64,000 bases of DNA from Saturnia japonica. Its lineage: Eukaryota; Arthropoda; Insecta; Lepidoptera; Saturniidae. The stretch spans positions 6,572,370 through 6,636,369 of the forward strand of contig CM065331.1 of assembly GCA_033032175.1 (NCBI GenBank), in the 5' to 3' direction. Positions within the stretch are counted from its first letter, which is position 1. Each line of letters opens with the position of its first letter. The notes beneath the pieces were generated by a model that had not been told where the DNA came from, made no database searches, and was given only the letters and a program-made list of their open reading frames with translations. Below are positions 33,076 through 44,529 of this stretch, piece after piece. Position numbers and translations under genes: made by a program.

Positions 33076-33284
33076 TTTTACTGAGTACAAATAAATTATT
33101 CACGTAAAGTCTTATGGCATTTTCACTACCAACGAGTATAAGACTACATTTTTTCATTACCATACATCACGATTTTAGCGTTTTATTCTCCGAGACATCA
33201 ATGTCTTCGATAAGACAAACGATGGCAATGACATAATATATAATTCCTCAATTAGTCGAACTTATCTTTAACCTTTTTAGAGAT

Positions 33285-33490
33285 AATTCTTTACTTCTTG
33301 CAGCTTGACTATTGAAATACCTGCACCCTACAAAACATCGCAACTAAATAACCTTGTGTTGTGTTCCTGTGGCTAGTAGGGTTTCTAGAGCTCCTTGAGC
33401 AAGTGGGGTTCAAAGTATGGTGTTACAAACATCCCTGGACTACGTTAACAACTTACCACCGACTGGGCCGTCCGCTTATTTACCTAAATT
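33285..33490 (-). repeat. Family E interspersed repeat
   Basis: 'ATTGAAATACCTGCACCCTA', 'TCTAGAGCTCCTTGAGCAAG' and 'TTACCACCGACTGGGCCGTC' parallel the 25228 copy. Strongly diverged, hence old. Confidence 0.5.
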
Positions 33491-34600
33491 ATATATAAAA
33501 GCATACAATCACTAATGAAGCAGCTTCTAGTGTGGATAAGAAAAAGTTAAATACCGTATCGTCGAAGCAATGGAAACGCACATAAACCGGTCATCACAAA
33601 CTAATCGCCATAAGGCCTATTAGCGTGAATTATTCGTCACATTAACATAAATTATGTGCCTGTCCGTGAATAACTGATGTCTTAATCTTACATCTTAAAT
33701 AAAAAACAGATAGGCATTTATAATTATTAATCTAATGATACGTGCCCGCATGGATCGCGGCCACTATAATACTCACATAGGAAAAAATATTATAAGAAAT
33801 GCGAAAATAATAGATCTAAGATAGGTACTTAAAATGTCTCTCGAATATAAGTTGATTATTTTGTCGCACATAAATTTTTACTATTTTTTACCCGATTTCA
33901 CAAAAGTCGCATGTTACTCGATTCAAATTTGGATGATTATTGTTTTGTTGGGTAGAGGATACCTCAAGGGTGGTCTTCGAAGATACACCAGGGAACTTTT
34001 TAAAATCATTGAAGTGGGTTTTCTTTTTTGTTTATATTCTAGCAGCAATTCATATGCATGTCGCATCTGCTTGTCGCGTTTTGGGAACAGCCTGCAGTCT
34101 GCAGGCCAGGATTACAGTGGCGCTCGTCGATTAGTTACGATGTTTTGGTAGTCACTGTTGTGTTAAGATTTTACTGTGCCTACCATCAGAAACAGTACCG
34201 TTTATTTACGGTGCCTCTATTTAAAAAAAAATTTTTTTCACTGAGAATGAGGTACATATCATAGCATTTTGATTTCATGATTCATTATCATATATCCCAA
34301 GCGTATTTTAAGAAATTAAGAATGATAAAAAAAAAACAAATCACGTGGGTCCTCTAAAAAACGTGCGTTTATTTCTTTCGATTTACAAATTATTAATATG
34401 TCTGCTTCTTCCTTAACCTAACAAGGCAATTAGTCGTCTTTAGTGAAGACCATTGGAACCTTTTAGGAAGTGTGGTATCTTAAATTTTATATTCGATATT
34501 ATTATTTGTAATCCAGTTTACGATTCCACAATAAACAAGCTTTATTATGCAAAATGCCACATATATCACATAATATAGGATTAAACAATTCACATCAATG
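33491..34600. other. Intergenic DNA with one family L copy
   Basis: Family L is readable at 33925-34030 (forward; 'AGGATACCTCAAGGGTGGTC', 'CGAAGATACACCAGGGAAC'). 34040-34210 has a GC-richer patch including 'CTGCAGTCTGCAGGCCAGG', with a partial relative at 17740-17800. No gene supported. Confidence 0.4.
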
Positions 34601-34602
34601 AA

Positions 34603-35075
34603 AAAAATAATTATGTGTGCAATTCACACGTGGTAAAAGTGAAACCTTCAAATCTATGTCTTTTTTTTAATTCAAAAAATGATCAAATACACACTAATTT
34701 AAAGTTTATGAAAATGTACATACAAGTAGGTACTCACAATGATTATTCACAATATCATTTTCTATTAAAATGGTACATTTGAAATAACCATGGTAACCTA
34801 ACACAATATCAATCAATAACAGAATGTCATAAGTGTTTTCTAAAAATATTTTGTTTCGTGCCTTTTTAGTGAGGTAATAAAATTCATTATTGCGTGCAAC
34901 AAACCTTCTTTTGTACAATTTTACCATTGCCTAAAACTTTCCTATCTCATTTCCTCCCACGTTAAATCTTATGAATTTATGTGTCTGTCTCTTTTTACTG
35001 TCGCTTTCGCTTTTCCGTTTCACCGACATTCAAATCACAACGATGCTAAAGAAGTTTTCACTTCAATAAGCACTA
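34603..35075 (+). repeat. Family W repeat, copy 1
   Basis: Begins 'TGTGTGCAATTCACACGTGG' and 'TAAAAGTGAAACCTT' and later has 'CCTATCTCATTTCCTCCCAC' and 'AAAGAAGTTTTCACTTCAA'. The same blocks in the same order form 36225-36545. Copy 1 carries about 150 bp extra between the blocks. Unclassified. Confidence 0.45.
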
Positions 35076-35079
35076 TAAA

Positions 35080-35515
35080 ATATGACACTAAGATCCTGCC
35101 AAAGACTCTATTAACTTCTCTTCGTCTTCCAAACTTGGCAATTAGTCCTCTATATTGCAAACCATTACTACCATTAACAAGTGAATATTGTGTCCTGACT
35201 TATGACGATTTTAGTATCGTAACAAGATGGTGGCTCTCTTGTTAGAACTTTCTAGGGATTTTTTTTGAGGCACGTCGAAATGTATGCTTCTAGTTTCCAC
35301 TTCTAATCCACTTCACTTATTGCACAATAACCAAAATATATAAAAAAAAAAAACGCCACAAACATAATTTTGGGTCAAACCCTAAGTTAATGAATGAATA
35401 ATAAAAACCGTTGATTCGTCCGTTAGCATAGGCGTCACACTCCAGCGATATTGTGATCACGATTTGAGCGTGAATCAATTACACAAAATGATTGTCCAAT
35501 TTTTATAAATTCGCT
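35080..35515. other. Intergenic DNA, nothing recognised
   Basis: Contains an A12 tract at about 35342-35354. No gene or repeat partner. Confidence 0.4.
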
Positions 35516-35519
35516 TATT

Positions 35520-36048
35520 TTTACCAGACTTCGAAAAGGAATGGTTATATTACATTTCAAGCGAATGTATTTTTATTAGCCTACTGCCTGCCTCATTAAC
35601 CTAGTGGTCACTAGCACGACTGCTATGCTCGAGGTTATGGGTTCGATTTCCAGGTCGAGCAAAGTGTTATTGGGTATTTCTACTAAATTTTCAGTAGTAG
35701 ATTGGAGTTTGGCTTTGTGTCCGATTAATAACAATAGTCCCGCCCTCATTACATGAGACCTAAAAATATACCCAGGCGAACTTTGGGTGTGTACATAAGT
35801 ACACCCTTGTCTAATCTTTCCCTGATACAGGCGTAATGGTATGTTATGTTATGTATGCATATTTGTTTGTCACGCTCTGTAGCCTAAACGCCTTGATGGA
35901 TTTTAGCATACGAAGTGTCGTTAGATTCTTCATAATTGTGGAAATGATATAGGCTATTTAATATTTAAGTACGACGTCTGGAATTCAAATAAAAAGCAAA
36001 AAAAAAATTTTTTTTCATTGTCAAATGTTTTATTGCAGTCGGGTATAT
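35520..36048 (+). mobile_element. Family T MITE, split by SINE S1
   Basis: The left end (ACCAGACTTCGAAAAGGAAT) is a worn form of ACCCGACTGCGAAAAA; the right end 'TTTTATTGCAGTCGGGT' supplies the inverted match GCAGTCGGGT. Between them, 'TTGATGGATTTTAGCATACG' and 'GATATAGGCTATTTAATATT' match 31765-31960. Without the SINE the element is about 260 bp and non-coding, which fits a MITE. Confidence 0.6.
35586..35855 (+). mobile_element. tRNA-derived SINE S1 inside the MITE
   Basis: Same family as 11218: 'GCCTCATTAACCTAGTGGTC', B box GGGTTCGATTTCC, 'GTGTCCGATTAATAACAATA', 'CATGAGACCTAAAAATATAC', ending in TATGTTATGTTATG. It splits family T between GTATTTTTATTAGCC and GCATATTTGTTTGTC. Confidence 0.7.
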
Positions 36049-36224
36049 TTGTTTCCTTTTTAATAATTTTTAATGAAATAAAGTTGTTTATTTTTCACCG
36101 AAACGATCCTTTGGTCATAGCGCGCCGGAGCGCGCGCGTGGCTCACTAATATTTTCTGATAGGTGCTTATCGATAAAATTCAAGTAAAAGTTTGTAGTTG
36201 CAAGGCTAGTACTGGAAAAAAAGA

Positions 36225-36545
36225 TGTGTGCTTTTCACACGCGGTAAAAGTGAAACCTTTAGAAAGCATAAAAATATTTACATAAACGATACACGTGAAC
36301 AATACACCACGCTGGCTATGACGCCTTTTCCCAAGGCTTCATAATACGTATACGCGCGCACACACGTATAAACAGGAGACCGCGATAATAGGAAACACTC
36401 TAAAATGTATTCTATCTCATTCACCGCAGGCTAAATCCTGTTGATGTATATGTTTGTATCTTTTTCGTTTCATCGAGTTTCAAATTTTAAAAGGGTGCTA
36501 AACAAGTTGTCTCTTCAAAAGAATACAAGTATTATTTTTTTATGT
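36225..36545 (+). repeat. Family W repeat, copy 2
   Basis: 'TGTGTGCTTTTCACACGCGG' and 'TAAAAGTGAAACCTTT' followed by 'CTATCTCATTCACCGCAGGC' and 'GTGCTAAACAAGTTGTCTCT'. Direct repeat of 34603-35075. Confidence 0.45.
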
Positions 36546-36549
36546 CTTA

Positions 36550-36980
36550 CCAAAAGTTCAGGCTCAAACAAATGAAAATTTTAAGCGATGAAGATTCAGG
36601 CAATGCTTTCCGGTGAAACCAGTTATGCAATAAAATAATCTATTAGATTACAAGCATAGTTCAATTGAACAATTAATTCGACTTCGCTTATCAATAAAAC
36701 CGTACGAAAGAAAAGAGCCAACACAAAAGGTCGGAAGTGTTAAAAGATGGACCGCATTATGTGGTTGAATGAAACGACTGATTGCGTGTTAAGATCGTTA
36801 CATCTTAATGGATGGTCTTATGCAATATAAACTGAAATTTGTTTTTATCATATTGTTATTGTTTGGCAATTTGACTTTTTGCATGTAACGTGTAAAAGGA
36901 CTTTATCAAGCAGGTTTTACTGTCAAAAGGTTATTAAATGGTGAATTATTACGTAAATTATATTAGTGCCTATATTGATT
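36550..36980. other. Intergenic DNA, nothing firm
   Basis: 36885-36950 ('GGTTTTACTGTCAAAAGGTT') has a partial match at 38515-38540 and may be a family H coding scrap. Otherwise unassigned. Confidence 0.35.
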
Positions 36981-36984
36981 GAGG

Positions 36985-37136
36985 TTTGCGTTTGTGTGCG
37001 CATCACGCAAAAACTACTGAATGATATTTTTTTGTTTTATTGCTTAGATATTATTTGCTCCTTATAAAAAAAAATCAACATATCTTTACAAACAAAAATT
37101 ATGTAGTAAACGCGAATGAAGCCGCGGGCACAGCTA
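36985..37136 (-). repeat. RTE-like tail fragment (family F/I type)
   Basis: 'GTGTGCGCATCACGCAAAAA' and, at the end, 'GAAGCCGCGGGCACAGCTAG', the reversed head of the F family. Middle part diverged. Confidence 0.4.
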
Positions 37137-37149
37137 GTTTTTGATAATG

Positions 37150-37580
37150 GAAAAGCAATTATTATGACTTATCAATTATGGAATGACATATATTCTTCTC
37201 AGCGTGGCAATACCGGTCATTGTGGTGAGTATTGAATGAGGCCCTAAGTCCAGATGTAGACTTTTTTCGGTTGAGATGATTATAAGCTCTTGTCTATAAA
37301 ATTTCATCAAAATCTGTTGAGGATTAATAAAGATTGAATGAATAAAGAAATATATATATATTTTCGTATATATAAAGTACGCTACTTGTTCACGCAAAAA
37401 CGACTGGACGGGTTTAAATGAAATTTGTCACACAGATAGTCTAAGATTTAATTATTTTGAATGATTTATTGATAATTCTCAAAAGTATAATCAACAGTGC
37501 TTAAAGCCTGTAAATTGAGGAAAGGCGTAAGCTTCCCGTGTACAAAATTTCATAACAATCGGTCAAGGCACGCGCGTGTA
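37150..37580 (-). repeat. Family M units, reversed
   Basis: 'ATTATGGAATGACATATATT', 'AAATTTCATCAAAATCTGTT' and 'GCTTCCCGTGTACAAAATTT'. Two or three units, interspersed with unrelated bases at 37200-37280 and 37370-37430. Confidence 0.45.
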
Positions 37581-37584
37581 ATTT

Positions 37585-38200
37585 ATAAAATGATAGACAT
37601 CACCAATTGAGAAGAAAAATATACATTTACAAACAGAACTTCAGAGTTATTAATTTAGATTAATTTTTATTCAAAAAAAAACAAAAAGTATCGTGAAATT
37701 ATAAAGACATACATAAAACCATCCCAAAGTACCTATGTGCCTCCTACAGTTAAAGTGTGCAGATGTAACCAAAGCGCTTCGTTTAGCTTCAAGTTCATAC
37801 AAAACTAACATAGAGTAATCGAAACTTGGATAGTGTGTTAATCGTAACAATTACAATGTATTTAGATTTATTTATAATACTGTTTATAAAATTAGATTTA
37901 AGTTATGCCATGAGTGTCATGATAAAGTTTGTATTTCTTTAAATAATTTGTAAAACATTGATCGTCTTGCCTCGTCTAACGATCACTAATATTAAACAAA
38001 TATCTGGAAGAACGAGCTATACTCGGTATTAAAAAAACATCTACATGCTTAAGCTTGGAAAGTAAAACATTATCTAAATACGAAATTTCATCCAAATCGT
38101 TGGAGCCGTTTCCGAGAAACTAATTACGTATTATATACATACAAGAATTTGCTCACTTAATATGTTAAGATAATAACAATAGGCTGAACATTAAGATCAA
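37585..38200. other. AT-rich intergenic DNA, nothing recognised
   Basis: No repeat partner identified; composition typical of neutral DNA in this window. Confidence 0.45.
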
Positions 38201-38202
38201 AT

Positions 38203-38760
38203 TTGGAGCTTAATTATAATTCAATAAATGTAACTAATTTATCTCTGCTTGTCCTGAAAGTTAGAATTGAAATTATTGTCAATTTAAATAAAAAATCTTT
38301 TTTAAATATAATGTATGTTCGCAAAAAATTATATTATAAGTTAAAGCGTATAAATGATCGGATTAATTTTAATACTAAAATAAACACAAATTACAGCCAA
38401 TTTTACAGCCAGTAAGACCAAAAAGTATATTAGGTAATCATGTTAGGTTCTCCAATAAGGTGCTAAAACACATTACTGATTTGCCGGAAGATGGGTTCAA
38501 GGACCATGTCATGCATGTTTTACTGTGAAAAGGTTATTATAGGGCGGATCATTATGTGAATGATAATGATGTTTGAAAATGACTCCTTCTCACTACAAAA
38601 AAAAAAAAAAGTTACGCGTATTAAAAAGAAACATTTATAAGCCTAAACGAGTTCCTTTCTACCTCTTCTTGACGACTGGGATGTTATCTAAACTTTCTCA
38701 GGACGTAAATTGAATAAAGCACTTTTAATTTTGATGCTTTTGATCAAAAATCTGCAAAAA
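38203..38760 (+). pseudogene. Family H non-LTR 3' end
   Basis: At about 38455 one frame reads ITDLPEDGFKDHVMHVLL, stop, KGYYRADHYVNDNDV, the same C-terminus as at 12060 (TDLPDNKFKDHVKHV). The tail follows with 'CTTCTTGACGACTGGGATGT' and 'TAAATTGAATAAAGCACTTT'. The 70-codon open frame just upstream (38203-38415) is Lys/Asn/Ile-rich and could be an upstream part of this ORF, but I cannot show it. Confidence 0.5.
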
Positions 38761-38764
38761 ATCA

Positions 38765-39180
38765 TTATAATATTATATGATCCTTCACAATAAGCCCATT
38801 ACTATTCAACTGTACTATGTTTAAAACTTACCTACAAAAGTCCCACATATCGATTCCCATTGTGTTTATAATCGAACTTTCTTATCTTTTGTCTGTCTGT
38901 TCGCTTGATTTATGCTTTGTCTGCGTTCATAATGGCGGCCTTTAGTGCATTTATGGTGTAATTAGTCAAAGGTAAAATGTCGAAATACTAAAAATCACTT
39001 AAAGCTATCTTATGAAAGCCACTTTGAATACTTAATTTTCTTAATTAACTTCAGTCATATTATACACGAAATTTTTTAATAATTGTATAATAGATTAACG
39101 CTTCTGCTCCTAACCTTTTTTTGGTTACAGCGACCTTTTAATGAGCACGTCTCTTACCTACCTATCTATCTTTATACAAC
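38765..39180. other. Intergenic DNA, nothing recognised
   Basis: No partner repeat or gene found. Confidence 0.4.
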
Positions 39181-39182
39181 AA

Positions 39183-39420
39183 AGGTGGCAAATATGTATA
39201 CGACCCACCTAATGGTAAGCGACTACTGTAGTCTATAAACCCTTGTAATACTATAGGTTTCACTAGCACATTGCCGACCTTAAACCCTTCTACCTCAAAA
39301 AACTTTAGAAACCCTACTTACCGTAGGAATATAAAATAATATTTGGCTTTGATCTTCTGTAGCGTGGAAGTATTCCACCAGTCGGACTGCTCCAAGTACA
39401 AAAAAATCCCCAAAGAAATT
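39183..39420 (+). repeat. Family E interspersed repeat
   Basis: Full-length forward copy: 'CCCACCTAATGGTAAGCGAC', 'CACTAGCACATTGCCGACCT', 'TTTGATCTTCTGTAGCGTGG', 'CCACCAGTCGGACTGCTCCA'. Confidence 0.6.
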
Positions 39421-41870
39421 TCTTTGATTGACCTCCCTTTGATTGTGGTTTGATTGATTGATTGATTTGATAATTCTTTCTATGGAGTTCCATATGCACT
39501 CACTCATGTATGAAAAAAAAAACAATTTTAAGCTTTTAAAGAATAGGTAATTATATCAACCGGGTAAATCTAAAAAGTATAAAAAGATTTACAACAACAA
39601 AAAGAAAAAATTGTTCTCTATCAGCTTTCTCATAAATATAACACGTTGAAAAACAAATACATCGTACCGCAAAAGGTATATCTGCCGTAAACAACCAAAA
39701 AGGAAAGGAAAACATTCGTGTCACTTCAAACGCGGTTTTTCGACGAAGTTTGACGTTAACCGGAAACTCAGAGCCGGCCATCTTGCCCAGTCCTACCGGA
39801 AGCAGCCATTTTGAAGCGTCAGCGATTGATTGTTGATATAAAAACGTATAGATAGGATTTAAATTAACATGAAATATATTTTACAGAAAAGGGAGGTTAT
39901 ACTTATTTTTTAGGTTAGTAAAGTGTAAAGTTGTGAGCTGCGCGCGCACCATGTGGTTTAATTATATAAAAATAATTTAACGGTATTTTCATAAAATTAA
40001 AATAATGTTTAGTTTCTCCACTATGTTGGAGATCGAAAAAGCGCAAAGGTCCGTGTTGAAAGTGATGTTAAAAAACCCTTTCGATTTCCAACGGTGGCCT
40101 TGTATGCTGAGGCGAAGGTTTTACCTGTTCGTAAATTATTTTTATTTAAAATTGCCTTAGTAACCCACAAATCACTTATTTCCATGTCTTACTTTAACCC
40201 TTTACGTACTAAACGCATTTTTAATTTACCAGTACCAAGAACACAAAACTGGTAGTTTTGGTAAGCGTTTTGGGGATTACATATGAGCTTCAAAATATAA
40301 CACCATCCTTAAACACTGCAGTACTCTTATAGATTGTTCAATATAGGAAGCAAAAAAACGAATTTTTGATTTGCTGCTATCGTTAAATTACGCTGAGACA
40401 GAGACGCTGATTAAAGTACCCTAATTTTTAAGTTTTTAAATTCCATTGTATAGCGTTTTCTTTGGTTTTCATTAGTACTTTTTTTTGGGTTTTCTTAAGT
40501 ATAATCTCTCTTTAGTTTAACCTTCGTAACTTTTATTATGTTATGTAATTGTTAACTGGTTCCTCGCAATACAAGCGAAGCCTAGTACGGGGACCCCTGG
40601 TAATATTGTTTTGAATTGTGTTATGTAATAAACGTTATCTTTATATTTAATCCGTAACAATTTTTAAACAACTAAAATAAATTATAATAGTAAAATGAAT
40701 TTACATTATTATCGTCATGGCTAACTTCATTATGTTGTTGGCATAAGGTATATTATTTTTGGAGTAATTTTTGATGTGTTAAAGCAAAAAAGCCTGATTT
40801 CTTTTATGCGTACATATGTATACACTTTTTTTACTTTTGGCATTTTACACTGCCCAATAAAATTACGCTAAATTATTTGTGCAATTCTAATGTTTTAAAA
40901 ATAAACAGATAGAGGTATACCTATTATGTATTAAAAATCTGTATCAAATTTCCTACTACAAACATATTTTTTTAACCTTACACACGTAAACTAGTCGCAA
41001 TATATTACATATTTCTGGAGTTTATTTTTAATTTTTAATGTACTTAGAAGTTTTTAAAAAACCTACATTTTCTGCAGAATTTTTTAACAGATCTTTAAAC
41101 TCACATAGGTTTGAGTTTTTTATTCATAATGAGAACAATTTTACTCACAATCTAGAATTATCTACTTAAGTTCAGTATACGCAGACTAATTTGTCAAGAT
41201 ACAAATATATCACCACTAGAAATTTATTCGACCCTAGCAGTAGTGGGACTCGAACACGTAACGCAATATTTTAAATTAATATTCCCTTCCTCATTTAGCG
41301 ATTTAAGATGCATTACAATAGCATGGCAAGGTTGTGGCTCTGAGCGTGATGGAAAGTACAGTAAGTAAAATCCAAAAACAACAGCGACTATCGACAGATC
41401 CGCAATCCATTGCCGGTTTATCTAGCTATACACAAAACAGCTATAACATTTCGGATATTAATAAGTGTAAATATTACACCGAAAGAGCGATAATAAAGAA
41501 AAAGCAAAAAGGAGAAAAACAAGTATACAACTGATTTCAAAAAAAATATCATAACTATATTACAAATATAATATAACTTTAGAATTTTAAGTAGAATTAA
41601 AGATATTGAAAATATAGGTAATTTCTAAGAATTTAAAACTCTATGTTAACAGAGTTAGACGTATCCATCGGAACCGGGCGTGGTTCGTTTTAACAAAATT
41701 GCCAGACGTCCGTAACATTTAGTTCAGTTTTTAACAGGCACATCGTTACAAACCTACCCCTAATGGAACATGAAAAGAATGATATTCTAATAACTGAAAT
41801 TATTTTGATTAAGTTTTAAAGGAGATAGTTAAATGATTAATTGACGACAATGTTTAGAAGCAATACTAAA
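39421..41870. other. Long AT-rich stretch with no gene
   Basis: Contains a small repeat at 40718-40775 shared with 2375-2430 and a possible worn SINE near 41225 ('GTAGTGGGACTCGAACACGT', B-box-like in reverse). A frame at 41334-41534 is Lys/Gln-rich without domain. I see no host gene. Confidence 0.4.
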
Positions 41871-41871
41871 T

Positions 41872-42090
41872 GTGCTCCTTCGGTTTCACCTGTGTTAAAT
41901 TTATTTAAGAAACATTAGTCCACACGGCGCGGCGCGGCGTCTCCGTGGCTTCGCCAACGCACCCGTGTAGCCTATGATTCTCACTTCCCGTACTTCCCGT
42001 AGTTTGCCAGATTGTTTGACTTTCATGGTTACTTCTCCACACCTTAATATTGTAGTGGTAAAGTATAATATAGTCTATAATTTTCCTCAA
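41872..42090 (+). repeat. Family G head fragment
   Basis: 'CTTCGGTTTCACCTGTGTTA' and 'AAATTTATTTAAGAAACATT' match the family head; then it diverges through a GC-rich patch. 42090-42560 beyond it shows nothing recognisable. Confidence 0.45.
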
Positions 42091-42569
42091 TAAATAGGTT
42101 ATGGTGGAAATATTTTGATAGGAAAGAGAACGGAACTTACCAGGAACTCGCGCTGTTTAACTTGCTGGTTCGCGATGCTTATTCCACCACAATTTCACTT
42201 TGAGTAGTTCTTTAAAACACTAAGTGCTGGCAATGTTTTATAACTTATACTTATTTTTTTTTTGAAAATGAAAAGATTAGCGTGCGATGCGTAGCGGTCA
42301 GTTTTCAACAGAGAGTGGTTTTGGCGGTTGTGCGTTCCGTTCAGAAAAAAGGAAAGGGGTAGTATATACTACATAGATTAAATATATAGCGTGTGAAGTA
42401 TAGATAAATGGAAAGGTATAGATAACATTATAAACATACAGATGGCGTTACCAGGTTACACAGTGAAAATATATTTTTTCAATTATTGTTTTTATATTAG
42501 CACGACTCATTGACGGTTCTGTCACTATCGACATATGGAAATCCATACTCCATACTCCAACTACATTTA

Positions 42570-42700
42570 AACAGATCGATCTCAAAACGCGACACGCAAA
42601 AGCGAGTCACTATGACAGACTTTTCACCACAATCATAGTGGTCGCGACCCAGTCGGACAAAAAGGCTCTACCTCCCCGCTATCGCCATTTCCTCAATTCA
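42570..42700 (+). repeat. Family R dispersed repeat
   Basis: 'GCGACACGCAAAAGCGAGTC' and 'CTATGACAGACTTTTCACCA' match 31440-31620; 'CGCTATCGCCATTTCCTC' is also shared. Confidence 0.5.
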
Positions 42701-42718
42701 TCAACCATTTCAAGAATA

Positions 42719-43103
42719 GGTATTTCTAAAATCCATTGATGTTGCGCTGTGCCCAGAACCTCACTGAATTGAATGCGAGAGTGACAACTGCAGGTGGACT
42801 TATTATACCTATGTAAAATTGACAAAATCGTAGTTTCGTATTCCCTTGTTTCCCCCTCTAAAACTTAGCCGATTTTAATATTTTTTTCAAGAATAATATA
42901 ACAAAGTCTTCGGTTAATCCTGTATGTTATTCTCTTTCTTTTTGTAATCGTCAACTTTGTTTCCTGGACGTCTGAACTTGACGGTAGAAAAGGGCAATTT
43001 TTGTTATTTTAAAAGGTTCCTAGTTTTTATAATAATTCATTTATGAAGAAAAAATCAAAACATAGGGACGTGATAGTGGTAGATATAAATTTTAAGGTAT
43101 AAA
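42719..43103 (+). repeat. Family Z repeat, forward copy
   Basis: Matches 49128-49508 in reverse over about 380 bp: 'GCGCTGTGCCCAGAACCTCA', 'GCGAGAGTGACAACTGCAGG', 'TACCTATGTAAAATTGACAA', 'TTATTTTAAAAGGTTCCTAG', 'CATAGGGACGTGATAGTGGT'. Non-coding, class unknown. Confidence 0.55.
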
Positions 43104-43139
43104 AATATTTCCTCATAAATCTATGGCTTCATTACGATG

Positions 43140-43260
43140 TTACCCTTAACCGAAAACTCAGTCTCATTGCAGGGATTCGAACTTATATCTATCATCGCGA
43201 TATCCGGACACACTACTACTGAGCCATCATAGCGTCAAGTTAATAATTTATGAGAACTGC
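43140..43260 (-). mobile_element. tRNA-derived SINE P fragment, reversed
   Basis: Reverse complement carries 'GATGGCTCAGTAGTAGTGTG' (A-box region) and AGTTCGAATCCCTGC (B box), then 'AATGAGACTGAGTTTTCGGT'. Same family as 30950. Nothing recognised between 43260 and 43560. Confidence 0.55.
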
Positions 43261-43559
43261 TTCAAATATCATCCAACATAAATATGTATTCTGAGAATGT
43301 CAGACGTACAATGTGAAAAGCAAGGTGCTCTTGCGCAAAACTATTGCTATCGTTTGATAGATCGCAGTGCGATCATATTGATGTTCTGTTGTTGTCCGAC
43401 TGAATACAGTATGTTCACTTTAAAATAACTATCAACCGCTCGCGCATTCGTTCGTGTTAATGGTCTATACAAACACATAAAATTGACATCTTTGTTTATA
43501 TTGTCAAAATTACTAAATACGTAATAATGTTTATTCGGTACTTATAATAAAAAACTTTT

Positions 43560-43690
43560 TTTTAATTTTGTACCGATTTTGATGGGACTTTCCCTGGGTG
43601 ATAGCTGATTTTATAGGGAGTAACTAAGGCTATTATTTTAGAAAAATAGTTTTGATTCCACGCAAATAAAATAATAAGCAATTTTTATCT
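43560..43690 (-). repeat. Family F fragment
   Basis: 'ACCGATTTTGATGGGACTTT', 'GATAGCTGATTTTATAGGGA' and 'TAAGGCTATTATTTTAG' are the reversed distal part of the family. Confidence 0.5.
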
Positions 43691-44019
43691 TTAATGCAAC
43701 TGGCGGGCGACCGTCGTAAGTGGAAGAAGGGCTCTACAATACCAACCACATTCAGGCACAGCTGCACGCACAACTAGTTAACAATATAACTCTGGTCTAA
43801 GAAAACTTCCACGGCCAGAACTAGGTATAATCCCAACAGCTAGATAACACAGATCTTAAAATATTACTACGGATTTAACCATTAACCGTATTTCGGATTA
43901 GTTACTTATTGTTTTACGTTGTTTTTTTTTCCCATATAAAATCAATTACCTACATTAAAACAGTTTGTAAATACTTAAAATAATCGTATACATAAACCAA
44001 TATTATAATTATTAACAGC

Positions 44020-44090
44020 AACTCAAGTCCGGTGAAGCTATAAAAGCCGTCAGAGGCTCCAGGTCCACTAAGATCAGTGCTAAAAAAAAA
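44020..44090 (+). mobile_element. Family K retroposon, ultra-short form
   Basis: About 62 bp plus A9, flanked by ATTAACAGC (44011-44019 and 44091-44099). It starts AACTCAAGTCCGGTGAAG and has 'CTATAAAAGCCGTCAGAGGC'. The target duplication shows a genuine retroposition event of this very short sequence. Confidence 0.65.
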
Positions 44091-44529
44091 ATTAACAGCT
44101 ACGAAATTCGACGGCCTTTCTTTAAATGATATATTTAAATATATTTTAATCATATGAAATATTTTTTACTCAGAAAAACCAGGAACAGGGTTAAATCCTA
44201 AATTTTTTTATATCTTTATTTGAGGTGTTTATTGGAAATAATCCTGGGTCTGGCCACGCAATTTTTAAAGACCAACAATGTATGGAAATTGACTGATGTC
44301 ATGTTATATAAAAATTACATAAATGCTTCAAAAAAAATTACCCTTTTTTCGGACAGATACCATATTCATTTAAAATGTATAGTCAAATTTGTTTCTATCT
44401 ATTTTTTATGTTTCAATTCAATTATATTTATAAAAGAAAATATAAATGTAAAATAATAAAAGAAAACCTTTAGGTACGTTTGCAGTAAAACTTACTAAAC
44501 TAAACTAAAAACGAAATAAGTTACGAATA

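Noticed and set aside
34979..35245. 88-codon frame with a signal-peptide-like start
   Set aside because: Overlaps family W repeat sequence; the hydrophobic start is T-rich repeat DNA and no downstream domain is present.
41334..41534. 66-codon Lys/Gln/Ser-rich frame
   Set aside because: No family resemblance; near a worn SINE-like stretch.
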